Shown: positions 53,300 to 61,680 of the stretch, one piece after another
Layout: each line of letters opens with the position of its first letter
Numbering within the stretch: position 1 is the first letter of the stretch
NCBI RefSeq assembly: GCF_024494655.1
Contig: NZ_JANHDL010000003.1
Coordinates: forward strand, 310,001 to 374,000
Length of the DNA stretch: 64,000 bases
From: Halorubrum laminariae
Lineage (GTDB): Archaea; Halobacteriota; Halobacteria; Halobacteriales; Haloferacaceae
Direction: 5' to 3'
The notes under the pieces: generated by a model
Database searches by the model: none
What the model saw: only the letters and a program-made list of their open reading frames with translations
What the model was told of the DNA's origin: nothing
Translations under genes and position numbers: made by a program

Positions 53300-54646
53300 A
53301 TGGACACACTCGACGACCTCGTTGTGCCCGAGGCGACCGTCCTCGAAGCCTGCGGCGACACGCCGCTGCCGGAGTTCGGCCTGATCGAGCGCGCCTGGGA
53401 CACCGACCCGATCCCGAGCGACCGCGTCGAATCAGCCGCGACCGAGGCGGTCGCGTCACTCGACTTCGACGGCGTTCCCGAAGGCGGAGCGGTCGCCGTC
53501 GGGGCGGGGAGCCGCGGGATCGACAACCTCCCGTCGATCGTGCGCGGAGTCGTCACGGGAATCGAAGCGGCGGGATACGACCCGTTCGTGTTTCCGGCGA
53601 TGGGGAGCCACGGCGGCGCGACCGGCGAGGGCCAGCGCGAGATGCTCGAATCGCTCGGCGTGACCGAGGCGGCGATCGGCTGTGAGATCCGATCGAGCAT
53701 GGATGTCGTATTGGTCGGTGAGACCGCAGATCGCGGCGTCCCCGTGTACGCGGACGCACACGCGGTCGAGGCCGACGCTATCGTCCCGGTCAACCGGGTG
53801 AAACCGCACACTGACTACGACGGGCCCGTCGAGAGCGGCCTCTCGAAGATGCTCGTGATCGGCATGGGGAAACAACGCGGTGCGAAAACGGCCCACGAGT
53901 GGGCGATAGACTGGAGCTTCCGGAACATGATCCCGGAGATCGCGGAGAAACTGCTCAGCGAGTTGCCGGTCGCGGGTGGGGTCGCCGTCGTCGAAGACCA
54001 GTTCGACGACACCACGCTGATCGAGGGAGTCCCGCCGTCCGGCTTTCTGGACCGCGAGGCCGAACTGCTGAAACGCGCGTACGACCTCCTCCCGACCGTT
54101 CCGTTCGACGACGTAGACGTATTGGTCCTCGATCGGCAGGGGAAAGACGTCAGCGGACAGGGAATGGACACGAACGTGATCGGCCGGCGACCGTTCGCGA
54201 TCAATGAACCGGCACCCGAGCAACCGGACATCAAGCGGATCTACGTGCGGGGACTGACCGAGACGACCCACGGGAACGCGATGGGGATGGGGTCGGCGGA
54301 CTTCGTCCATCGAGACCTCGCGGCCGACCTCGACAGTTCGACCTCGCTTATCAACGCGATCACGGCGAGCACGACGCGCGGCGTCCGCCTCCCCCCGGTC
54401 GTGGAAACCGACCGCGCCGGACTCGTCGCGTCGCTGTCGACGGTCGGCGTCGTCGATCCCGACACGGTACGAGTGCTCCGCGCCACTGATACGATGCGGC
54501 TCGACCGGCTGTACGCCTCGCCCGCGCTCGTCGACGCAGCTCGCGAGCGCTCGGACCTGCGTGTTGTCGCCGAGCCGTCGCCGATCGCGTTCGACGACGG
54601 AGGGTTCGCGGCACCGACTCCCCACGAGACGAGCGACGACAGCTGA
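53300..54646 (+). CDS. LarA-like (DUF2088) protein, possible 2-hydroxyacid racemase
   Basis: The 448 residues belong to the lactate racemase LarA superfamily: VAVGAGSRGIDNLPSIV, the Gly/His loop AMGSHGGATGEGQ, VPVNRVKPHTDY, and SGLSKMLVIGMGKQRGAKTAHEWAI. LarA uses a nickel-pincer cofactor to racemise lactate, and homologues act on malate and other 2-hydroxy acids. No cofactor-synthesis genes (larB, larC, larE) are in the window, so function depends on genes elsewhere or the protein does something else. Divergent promoters with glycerate 2-kinase (137 nt between starts) suggest a shared pathway. Confidence 0.8.
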   Translation: MDTLDDLVVPEATVLEACGDTPLPEFGLIERAWDTDPIPSDRVESAATEAVASLDFDGVPEGGAVAVGAGSRGIDNLPSIVRGVVTGIEAAGYDPFVFPAMGSHGGATGEGQREMLESLGVTEAAIGCEIRSSMDVVLVGETADRGVPVYADAHAVEADAIVPVNRVKPHTDYDGPVESGLSKMLVIGMGKQRGAKTAHEWAIDWSFRNMIPEIAEKLLSELPVAGGVAVVEDQFDDTTLIEGVPPSGFLDREAELLKRAYDLLPTVPFDDVDVLVLDRQGKDVSGQGMDTNVIGRRPFAINEPAPEQPDIKRIYVRGLTETTHGNAMGMGSADFVHRDLAADLDSSTSLINAITASTTRGVRLPPVVETDRAGLVASLSTVGVVDPDTVRVLRATDTMRLDRLYASPALVDAARERSDLRVVAEPSPIAFDDGGFAAPTPHETSDDS

Positions 54647-54822
54647 AAACCCATCCAGATCGATCGCTCACACCCACACCGGACAGAAGTATCAGAATAA
54701 AATATACATATTATAATTGAGTATTCGGGAGTGGAGAGGCGTTCGTGATGTAACCGAGAGCGCGGCATCGCTTTGCCTGTATAGAAACGCTTTCCCACAC
54801 AACTCCGGACAATGGAACTGAT

Positions 54823-55611
54823 ATGGACCTAGCCATCGACGGCAACGCGGCACTCGTCACCGCGTCGTCAAGCGGACTCGGCAAGGCGTCGGCGAAGGCG
54901 CTCGCTCGCGAGGGGGCAAACGTTGTGATCAACGGCCGCGACGAGGACCGACTCGACGCCGCGCTCGAAGAGGTGGAAGCGGTAGCGTCAGGAGAAGTCG
55001 TCGCCCAGTCCGGCGATCTGACCGACCCGGAGGACATCGAGACGCTCGTCGAGACGACCGTCGACGAGTTCGGGACCATCGACCACCTCGTCACCAGCGC
55101 GGGCGGACCGCCGTCGGGCGCGTTCCTCGACACCGACGACGACGACTGGGAGGACGCCTACGAGCTGCTCGTGATGAGCGTCGTGCGGCTCGCACGCGAA
55201 GCCGAGCCGTACCTCAGCGAGGGCGACGGCGGGACGATCGTCACCATCACGTCGAGCAGCGTCAAGGAGGCGATCGACAGCCTCGTCCTGTCGAACTCCG
55301 TCCGCATGGGCGTCATCGGCCTCGAAAAGACGCTCTCGAAGGAGTTCGCGCCCGAGGTGCGCGCGAACGCCGTGCTCCCCGGCTCTCACGAGACCTCGCG
55401 GATCGAGAACCTCGTCAACGCCGCGCTCGAACGCGGCGAGTACGACTCCTACGAGGAGGGGCTCGACGAGTGGGCGCAGAATCCGCTCGAACGCGTCGGC
55501 GACCCGATGGAACTCGGTAACACTGTCGCGTTCCTCTCATCGCCGAAATCCGGCTACATCAACGGTGCCGCCCTGCCCATCGACGGCGGCTCGACGCAGT
55601 CGAACCTCTAA
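54823..55611 (+). CDS. Short-chain dehydrogenase/reductase lacking the usual YxxxK
   Basis: The 262 residues have the SDR Rossmann start (AALVTASSSGLGKASAKALAREGANVVINGRDE), TSAGGPP in place of NNAG, catalytic-type Ser in TITSSSVKEA (144-146) and the terminal SGYINGAALPIDGG. Where YSASK is expected the sequence is LVLSNSVRMGVIGLEKTLSKEF: Tyr is replaced (Leu156/Ser157) and Lys by Val/Arg (160/161). An SDR subgroup with NS(V/L)R here exists in databases as 3-oxoacyl reductase-like proteins, but its catalysis is not established to my knowledge. It is monocistronic. Confidence 0.85.
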   Translation: MDLAIDGNAALVTASSSGLGKASAKALAREGANVVINGRDEDRLDAALEEVEAVASGEVVAQSGDLTDPEDIETLVETTVDEFGTIDHLVTSAGGPPSGAFLDTDDDDWEDAYELLVMSVVRLAREAEPYLSEGDGGTIVTITSSSVKEAIDSLVLSNSVRMGVIGLEKTLSKEFAPEVRANAVLPGSHETSRIENLVNAALERGEYDSYEEGLDEWAQNPLERVGDPMELGNTVAFLSSPKSGYINGAALPIDGGSTQSNL

Positions 55612-55807
55612 CGGTCGAAAGGCGGCCCGCATTCCGGCCGGACTGGAGGCGACCCGCGTTCTCGGTGCGCTCCGGCACTCTTTTGTCGTGGCACACGATC
55701 GGGTGTCACCGGAAGGAGCTATCGCCGACCAAGTCGATCGTCCTCAAATTTGTTTCGAGTATAGTATGATTTCTACTACATGAAAATATTTGTATATTAC
55801 GCGGTAG

Positions 55808-56587
55808 TCACTCGAAGGACGGGTCGCGTTTCTCCAAGAAGGCCCGCATCCCCTCGCGCTGGTCGTGCGTGCCGAACAGCCCCGACCACGCGCGTCGCTC
55901 CACGGTAAGTCCCGTCGCCGCGGAGCCGTCACCGGCCGCGTTCAGGGCCTCCTTGGCGGCGCGCATCGCCGTCGCCGACTGTGCCGCGAGCCGCTCGGAC
56001 AGTTCGTCGATCCGGTCGTCAAACGCGTCGTCGTCGACGACCTCGCCGACCAGACCGATGTCGGCAGCCGCGATCGCGTCGATCCGCTCGCCGAGGAAGA
56101 TCAGTCGGCGGGCCGTCTCGTCGCCGACGAGCGCGGGGAGCCGCTGGGTTCCGCCCCATCCGGGTATGATCCCGAGGTCGATCTCGGTCTGTCCGAAGAC
56201 GGCGCTTTCGGCGGCGACCCGCAGGTCACAGGCGAGCGCGAGCTCGCAGCCACCGCCGAGCGCGTAGCCGTCGACGGCGGCGATCACGGGCGCGGGGAAC
56301 GACTCGATCGCGTCGGAGACCCGATGGCCGAGCTCGGCGTACGCCTGTGCCTCCGGCGTCGACAGGTCGACCATGTAGGAGATGTCCGCGCCCGCGACGA
56401 AGGCGTCGTCGCCCGCGCCGGCGAGGACGACCGCGCGCGCGTCTTCGGCCGCTGCCGTCGCGAGCCCCTCCTCGATCGCTTCGAGCGTGTCGACCGTGAG
56501 AGCGTTGAGCTGTTCGGGTCGGTCGATGGTCAGGGTCGCCACGTCGCTGTCAGTGTCGATGTCGACTGTGATCGTGTCCCACGTCAT
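55808..56587 (-). CDS. Enoyl-CoA hydratase/isomerase (2)
   Basis: The 259 residues have the crotonase core: AFVAGADISYMVD, AAVDGYALGGGCELALACDLRVAAESAVFGQTEIDLGIIPGWGGTQRLPALVG. Both oxyanion-hole loops and a Glu ahead of LGIIPGWGGTQRL (QTEIDLG) match true hydratases. It adds water to a trans-2-enoyl-CoA. ATG 56587 is taken; a GTG 6 nt upstream also fits. It ends the catabolic region on the right side. Confidence 0.92.
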   Translation of the reverse strand: MTWDTITVDIDTDSDVATLTIDRPEQLNALTVDTLEAIEEGLATAAAEDARAVVLAGAGDDAFVAGADISYMVDLSTPEAQAYAELGHRVSDAIESFPAPVIAAVDGYALGGGCELALACDLRVAAESAVFGQTEIDLGIIPGWGGTQRLPALVGDETARRLIFLGERIDAIAAADIGLVGEVVDDDAFDDRIDELSERLAAQSATAMRAAKEALNAAGDGSAATGLTVERRAWSGLFGTHDQREGMRAFLEKRDPSFE

Positions 56588-56689
56588 ATCCACCCCTCAC
56601 GGAGGAGCGTGAAAACCGTTCGCCAGCCGGAACTCGCCGGCCGGGTGACCTCCGCCCGGTTGGTTCCCCGGTCACGACCGCACCGGGAG

Positions 56690-56911
56690 TCAGATCTCCT
56701 CGCGGCTGTCGATCTCGGTGTAAATGAACCACGCGGCCGTGTACGCGCCCATGAAAAGCAGATAGCCGAACACGAGCCCAACGAGCTGTCGGGACCCGAG
56801 CCCGCCCGGCAGCGTCCGCGAGAGAATTCCCAGCGCGACGGCGAACACGACGAGTGAGAACACTCCAGAGAGGGCGTACACGCCGAGGTCGGAGGTGAGG
56901 CGATCGCGCAC
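56690..56911 (-). CDS. Small two-helix membrane protein, 73 aa
   Basis: The frame encodes two hydrophobic helices (about 12-32 and 42-62) joined by a polar loop TLPGGLGSRQ and ending in an acidic tail (YTEIDSREEI). I chose the GTG at 56911 (VRDRLTSDLGVYALSG) because the region upstream, up to an ATG at 57073, overlaps the aroC start and lacks coding style. Function is unknown. Confidence 0.55.
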   Translation of the reverse strand: MRDRLTSDLGVYALSGVFSLVVFAVALGILSRTLPGGLGSRQLVGLVFGYLLFMGAYTAAWFIYTEIDSREEI

Positions 56912-57002
56912 GACTCGGTCTACGGAGCCGATTGATAAACAGTCGTCGGTCGCTTCGTTGCCGCTCGGTGGCTCGCCCGTCTCAGTTGCACGGATTGCAA
57001 CC

Positions 57003-57010
57003 CATATATG
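57003..57010 (+). promoter_or_regulatory. TATA box of aroC
   Basis: CATATATG lies 23-30 nt before ATG 57033. Confidence 0.5.
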
Positions 57011-57032
57011 CCCCCCGGGCATACGTGGGAGT

Positions 57033-58220
57033 ATGAACGGGAACCGGTTCGGTCGACTCTTCCAAGTGACCACCTACGGCGAGAGCCACGGCGACGCGAT
57101 GGGCGTGACGGTGTCGGGCGTGCCAGCGGGCGTCGAACTCGACGAGGAAGCGATTCAGGCACAGCTTGACCGGCGCAAACCGGGCCAGTCGATGATCACG
57201 ACCTCGCGGGGCGAACCCGACGAGGTCGTCGTCAACTCCGGCGTGCAGGACGGATACACGACCGGAACGCCGATCGGGATGGTGATCCAGAACAAGGACG
57301 CACGCTCTGGCAAGTACGAGCCGTACGTCACCGCGCCGCGCCCCTCGCACGGCGATTACACCTACTCCGCGAAGTTCGGCACGCGCAACTGGGGCGGCGG
57401 CGGGCGCTCGTCTGCGCGTGAGACGGTGAACTGGGTCGCCGCCGGCGCGGTCGCAGAGCAGGCGCTCGACGCCTCCGACTACGACGTGGAGATCAAAGCC
57501 CACGTGAACCGGATCGGCGACGTCGAGGCCGACGAGGTAAGCTTCGAGCAGATTCTGGAGCACTCGGAGGAGAACGACGTGCGGTGTGCAGACCCCGAGG
57601 CGGCAGCCGAGATGCAGGAGCTGATCGAGCGGTACCAAGAGGAGGGAGACTCCATCGGCGGCTCCATCTACTTCGAGTGTCGGGGTGTCCCGCGCGGGCT
57701 CGGCGCGCCGCGCTTCGACGGCTTCCCGAGCCGGCTCGGGCAAGCGATGTTCTCGATCCCGGCGACGACGGGCGTCGAGTTCGGGCTCGGCACGGACGCG
57801 GTCGACGTGGCCGGAAGCGAGCGCAACGAGGACTGGACGTTCGACGACGGCGAGTCGTTCGACCACGTCGAGAGCGAGGAAGGCGACCCGGTCCCTGTCG
57901 GCAACGACCACGGCGGGCTCCAGGGCGGGATCACCACCGGCGAGCCCATCTACGGCGAGGCGACGTGGCACGCGCCCACCTCGATCCCCAAGAAGCAGCG
58001 TTCCGCCGACTGGGAGACAGGGGAGGAGAAGGAGGTCCAAGTCGTCGGCCGACACGATCCCGTGCTCCCGCCGCGGGCCGTCCCCGTCGTGGAGGCGATG
58101 TTGTACTGTACCGTCCTCGACTTCATGCTGCTCGCCGGCCGGATCAACCCCGACCGCGTCGACGGCAATCCCGGACAGTTCGACACCGACTACCACCCGA
58201 GCAGTCCGGAGAACGAGTAG
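57033..58220 (+). CDS. aroC: Chorismate synthase
   Basis: AroC removes phosphate from EPSP to give chorismate, the branch point for aromatic amino acids, and needs reduced FMN. The 395 residues carry GRLFQVTTYGESHGDAMG at the start, the central KFGTRNWGGGGRSSARET, and DHGGLQGGITTGEPI near the middle/end, all conserved AroC signatures with the catalytic His residues (GESHG, NDHGG). ATG 57033 is fixed by the family start MNGNRFGRLF and the TATA box. The C-terminus has an acidic extension. Confidence 0.97.
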   Translation: MNGNRFGRLFQVTTYGESHGDAMGVTVSGVPAGVELDEEAIQAQLDRRKPGQSMITTSRGEPDEVVVNSGVQDGYTTGTPIGMVIQNKDARSGKYEPYVTAPRPSHGDYTYSAKFGTRNWGGGGRSSARETVNWVAAGAVAEQALDASDYDVEIKAHVNRIGDVEADEVSFEQILEHSEENDVRCADPEAAAEMQELIERYQEEGDSIGGSIYFECRGVPRGLGAPRFDGFPSRLGQAMFSIPATTGVEFGLGTDAVDVAGSERNEDWTFDDGESFDHVESEEGDPVPVGNDHGGLQGGITTGEPIYGEATWHAPTSIPKKQRSADWETGEEKEVQVVGRHDPVLPPRAVPVVEAMLYCTVLDFMLLAGRINPDRVDGNPGQFDTDYHPSSPENE

Positions 58221-58283
58221 CGGAGACGCGCGGTGCCGTCGTGCCTCTCCCTATCCCGCCTCTCGCGTCGCCGGAGTGGTAGA

Positions 58284-58430
58284 CCGGCGCGCGTGATCCG
58301 AGGGGCAGCGTCCCGAGGACGCGCGCGAGGGAGGCGAGGGGACCCGCCGGGACCGCCGGCGGGTCACCGAGACCGAGGCTGGGGAGGCGTGAGGTGCGGT
58401 CGTGGTCGTCCGTCTGCTCCCCCGATCTTA
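58284..58430 (+). repeat. Dispersed intergenic repeat, copy 2
   Basis: The core GAGGCTGGGGAGGCGTGAGG at 58373-58392 matches copy 1 (18917-18936, opposite strand) with one difference. Next to it is a hairpin CCCGCCGG/CCGGCGGG (58341-58348, 58354-58361) and a GCGCGAGGGA segment (58321-58330). It fills most of the gap between aroC and the small zinc-finger gene. Confidence 0.6.
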
Positions 58431-58434
58431 TCTC

Positions 58435-58647
58435 TCAGGATCTCTCAGGCGACCACTCGCAGGCGTCGCCAGCGGTCAGGTCGTTTTCGTCGACGTACGT
58501 CGTGAGACACGCGTAGTTACAGAAGTACGTCGGCGAACCGCAGTCGTCGTCGCAGTCCCGCACGCAGATCGGATCGTGCTCGAAGATTCGCGATCCGCAG
58601 TGGGCGCACGTCTCGTCGGCCGAAGGCGTCGAACGAGTTGTAGACAT
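58435..58647 (-). CDS. Small Cys-rich zinc-finger protein, 70 aa
   Basis: The protein contains CAHCG, then CVRDCDDDCG and CNYAC, giving at least seven Cys for one or two zinc sites. The pattern C-x2-C...(F)C-x2-(A)C resembles haloarchaeal treble-clef-type mini-proteins of unknown function. ATG 58647 (MSTTRSTPS) is chosen; a GTG lies 6 nt upstream. It is downstream of the ZIP transporter gene on the same strand in opposite order (the ZIP gene ends 51 nt away), so they are not obviously one operon but could share metal-related roles. Confidence 0.6.
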   Translation of the reverse strand: MSTTRSTPSADETCAHCGSRIFEHDPICVRDCDDDCGSPTYFCNYACLTTYVDENDLTAGDACEWSPERS

Positions 58648-58698
58648 GCTCAACCACAGAGCGTGCCGCGATGAAAGTGTGTCGCGGTCGCGTACGGC

Positions 58699-59514
58699 TC
58701 ACACCACGATGACCGCGTCGACGACGACGAGCAGCACGAACCCGACGAGAAAGGCCGCGGTCGCGGCGTCGGCGTGGCCGTGACCGTGCGACGAGGGGAT
58801 CAGCTCTCGAAACACGACCGCGAGCATCGCGCCCGCGGCGAACCCGGAGGCGACCGGGAACAGGCCGGTCGCGACCGAGACGAGCAGAAACCCGAAGGCG
58901 GAGGCGACTACCTGCGGCACGACGCCGGAGAGCATCGTGTACCAGACCACGCGCAGATTCGACATCCCGGTCTCCGCCATCGGCACCGCGAACGCGAACC
59001 CGTCTGGCACGTTCTGGAGCCCGATCACGACCGCGAGAAGCAGCGCGACTTCCTCCAGTCCGGAGGCGAACGCGACGCCGATAGCCAACCCCTCCGGCGC
59101 GTTGTGGAGCGTGATCGCGCCGCCGATGAGCAGTGCCTTCCGGAACGAGGTCTCGCGGGCCGAGTCGACGAGGCTCGTCGGATTCAGGCTCTCTGCGTCG
59201 TCCGCGGACGCACCACCCTCCGGTAGCCACGCGCGGTACTGCGCGTGGAGGTGCGGAATCGCGTAGTTGCCGACGAGGAGCCCGCCGCCGCCGACGAGCA
59301 CGCCGGCCATCACCGCGGCGAGCGTCCCTTCTTCCATCCCCGGGAGAATCAGCCCGAAGACGCTCGCGGCGACCATCAGTCCGGCCGCGAGCCCGAGAGC
59401 CGCGTCGTAGACGCGGTGTGTGACGCGAGCGCGGACGAACACGGGCAGCGCACCGATTCCCGTCGCGACGCCCGCGATGCCGCTGATGGCGACGACGCCC
59501 GTGAGATCCGTCAT
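58699..59514 (-). CDS. ZIP-family divalent metal transporter
   Basis: The 271 residues have eight predicted helices. Helix 4 and 5 metal-site motifs are HNAPEGLAIGVAFASGLEE and VIGLQNVPDGFAFAVP, matching the GufA/ZupT subgroup of ZIP carriers; a His-rich SSHGHGHAD loop lies before the last helix. It moves Zn or related metal ions, most likely inward. The small Cys-rich protein gene follows downstream on the same strand. Confidence 0.92.
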   Translation of the reverse strand: MTDLTGVVAISGIAGVATGIGALPVFVRARVTHRVYDAALGLAAGLMVAASVFGLILPGMEEGTLAAVMAGVLVGGGGLLVGNYAIPHLHAQYRAWLPEGGASADDAESLNPTSLVDSARETSFRKALLIGGAITLHNAPEGLAIGVAFASGLEEVALLLAVVIGLQNVPDGFAFAVPMAETGMSNLRVVWYTMLSGVVPQVVASAFGFLLVSVATGLFPVASGFAAGAMLAVVFRELIPSSHGHGHADAATAAFLVGFVLLVVVDAVIVV

Positions 59515-59574
59515 GCCTCCGGGTCGTGCGGCCCTCCGCTTAAAAAACTCTGTCCCGGCAACAGTCTGTCGAAC

Positions 59575-60144
59575 TCACGCGTCGACGATCCCGCGAAGGT
59601 CTCCGCCGTACACCCCGATCGCAACGGCCGCGGTCGCGAGCGCGCCGACGGGGATCACGGTGAGCCACCCCGCCGTCGTCCCGATGCCGAACCGCAGCGC
59701 GAGGCCGACCGACACCCACAGGGAGGCGGCCGCGGCGAGCGCGAGGAGCCCGCCGGTGACGCGTCGGTCTTCGCGGCCGAGCACGACGCCGGAGATCGCG
59801 CTCCCCGCGGCGAGGAGGTGAAAGCCGATGGCGAGCGGCCACGCTCGGATCGACGGCGGGAGCGACGAGAACGCCCGCGGCTGGTCGAGGAAGTAGCGCC
59901 ACACTGGGTAGCCTGCGATATCACCAACACTGCCGATATCGCCGACACCGCTCGCACCGCCGGTCCCCGCCGCCCCGGTGATGTTGAGGAACCCCCAGAG
60001 GCTCACGACCGTGAGATCCTCACCGGGGATCACGGCCATCGGGACCACGAGAAGGGCAGCGGCGAAGAACGCTCCCGCGAGCGGCCCGCGCGCACGGAGC
60101 CGGCCGGCACGGGCGGAGCGGTCAGCGGGTGACGAACCCGTCAT
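59575..60144 (-). CDS. TIGR04206-like haloarchaeal membrane protein
   Basis: The 189 residues have four to five hydrophobic helices (about 22-42, 50-66, 100-118, 126-150, 158-178) and the features of the small haloarchaeal family TIGR04206: a second segment with WRYFL, SSLPPSIRAWPLAIGFHLLAAGSA, then REDRRVTGGLLALAAAASL. Function is unknown. ATG 60144 follows the predicted family start and leaves a basic cytoplasmic N-terminus. Confidence 0.65.
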   Translation of the reverse strand: MTGSSPADRSARAGRLRARGPLAGAFFAAALLVVPMAVIPGEDLTVVSLWGFLNITGAAGTGGASGVGDIGSVGDIAGYPVWRYFLDQPRAFSSLPPSIRAWPLAIGFHLLAAGSAISGVVLGREDRRVTGGLLALAAAASLWVSVGLALRFGIGTTAGWLTVIPVGALATAAVAIGVYGGDLRGIVDA

Positions 60145-60284
60145 GGTTCGTCTCGGGCCTCTGCGGGTAAGTATAGTCCGGAGTGAGGCGTGACGCGAGG
60201 CGTCTGTCACAGCGTCCGTCGCAGTAGAGGGTCGCACCCGCGTGAACGCGCAACGCTCTTTATCGCGGGGACGACTCATCCGGT

Positions 60285-61628
60285 ATGCGAGTCACCGTCG
60301 TCGGCAGCGGCTACGTCGGAACCACTCTCTCGGCCTGCCTCGCTGACGCGGGCCACGACGTGACCGCCGTCGACATCGATCCGGACGTGGTCGCGGCGCT
60401 CAACGACGGCCGCGCGGCGATCCACGAGCCGGGCCTCGACGACCTGCTGGCCAAGCACGTGGACGGTAGCCTCCGGGCGACGACCGCGTACGACAGCGTT
60501 CCCGACGCCGACGTGACGTTCTTGGCGATCGGCACGCCCTCGAACGCGGACGGCAGCATCGACCTTGGCGGCCTCACCGCGGCCGCCGAGATGACCGGCG
60601 AGGCGATCGCGGCGGGCTCCGACGCTGATCCGGATCGTGACACGGCGGCCCGCCACCTCGTCGTAGTCAAGAGCACGGTCACGCCGCCGGGAGTCGCCGA
60701 GATCAGAGCGGCGCTCCGAGCGGGTGCGGGCGAGGCCGCCGACCGCGTCGAGCTGGCGACCAACCCCGAGTTCCTCCGCGAGGGCTCCGCAGTCGACGAC
60801 TTCCAGCACCCCGACAAGCTCGTCTTCGGGACCGACTCCGCGTGGGCGACGGAGCGGTTGGAGTCGCTGTACGACCCGATCGTCGCGGCGGCCGACGGCG
60901 ACGTGCCGATCGTCCGCACCGATCCCGAGACGGCCGTGATGATCAAGTACGCCAACAACGCCTTCCTCGCGTCGAAGATATCGCTCGTGAACGACCTCGG
61001 AAACATCTGCAAGCGGTTCGGCATCGACGCCTACGAGGTGGCCGACGCGATCGGCCTCGACGACCGCATCGGGGCGAAATTCCTGCGTTCGGGCGTGGGG
61101 TACGGCGGCTCGTGTTTCCCCAAGGATGTCGACGCCATCCGCGCTGCGGCCCGCGAAGCGGGATACGAACCCGCACTGTTAGACGCGGCCGTCGCGGTGA
61201 ACGACGGCCAGCCGGAGCGCATGCTCGACCTGCTCGACGCCCACGCCGATGTCGCCGGCGAGCGCGTCGCGGTGCTCGGGCTCGCGTTCAAGCCCGGCAC
61301 CGACGACGTGCGCAACTCTAGGGCGATTCCCGTCATCGATGGCCTGCTGGAGCGCGGTGCGAACGTCGTCGGCTACGACCCGGTCGCAACCGAGAACATG
61401 CGGGAGCACTTCTCGGGCGAAGATATCGAGTACGCGGATTCGGCCGCGGCCGCGCTCGACGGGGCGGTCGCCGCGCTCGTCGTCACTGACTGGGACGAGT
61501 TCGCGGCGCTCGACGACGGGTTCGACGCGATGACGGCCGCGCCCGGATCGGCCGAACCGGTCGTCGTCGACGGCCGTCGGATCGTCGAGCGCCGGGACGG
61601 GATCGCGTACGAGGGATTGACGTGGTAG
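60285..61628 (+). CDS. UDP-glucose/GDP-mannose-type 6-dehydrogenase (AglM-like)
   Basis: The 447 residues have an N-terminal NAD-binding domain ([30 protein letters not shown]), [39 protein letters not shown], the catalytic Cys277 in [12 protein letters not shown], and a C-terminal UDP-binding domain ([30 protein letters not shown]). It oxidises an NDP-sugar twice to a uronic acid. In Haloferax the homologue AglM supplies UDP-glucuronate for S-layer N-glycosylation. It stands alone here, away from an agl cluster. Confidence 0.9.
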   Translation: MRVTVVGSGYVGTTLSACLADAGHDVTAVDIDPDVVAALNDGRAAIHEPGLDDLLAKHVDGSLRATTAYDSVPDADVTFLAIGTPSNADGSIDLGGLTAAAEMTGEAIAAGSDADPDRDTAARHLVVVKSTVTPPGVAEIRAALRAGAGEAADRVELATNPEFLREGSAVDDFQHPDKLVFGTDSAWATERLESLYDPIVAAADGDVPIVRTDPETAVMIKYANNAFLASKISLVNDLGNICKRFGIDAYEVADAIGLDDRIGAKFLRSGVGYGGSCFPKDVDAIRAAAREAGYEPALLDAAVAVNDGQPERMLDLLDAHADVAGERVAVLGLAFKPGTDDVRNSRAIPVIDGLLERGANVVGYDPVATENMREHFSGEDIEYADSAAAALDGAVAALVVTDWDEFAALDDGFDAMTAAPGSAEPVVVDGRRIVERRDGIAYEGLTW

Positions 61629-61680
61629 GTGTCGGTCGATCCCCTCCGATTTTATGTACCAGTGTCATGTACTCCCGCGT

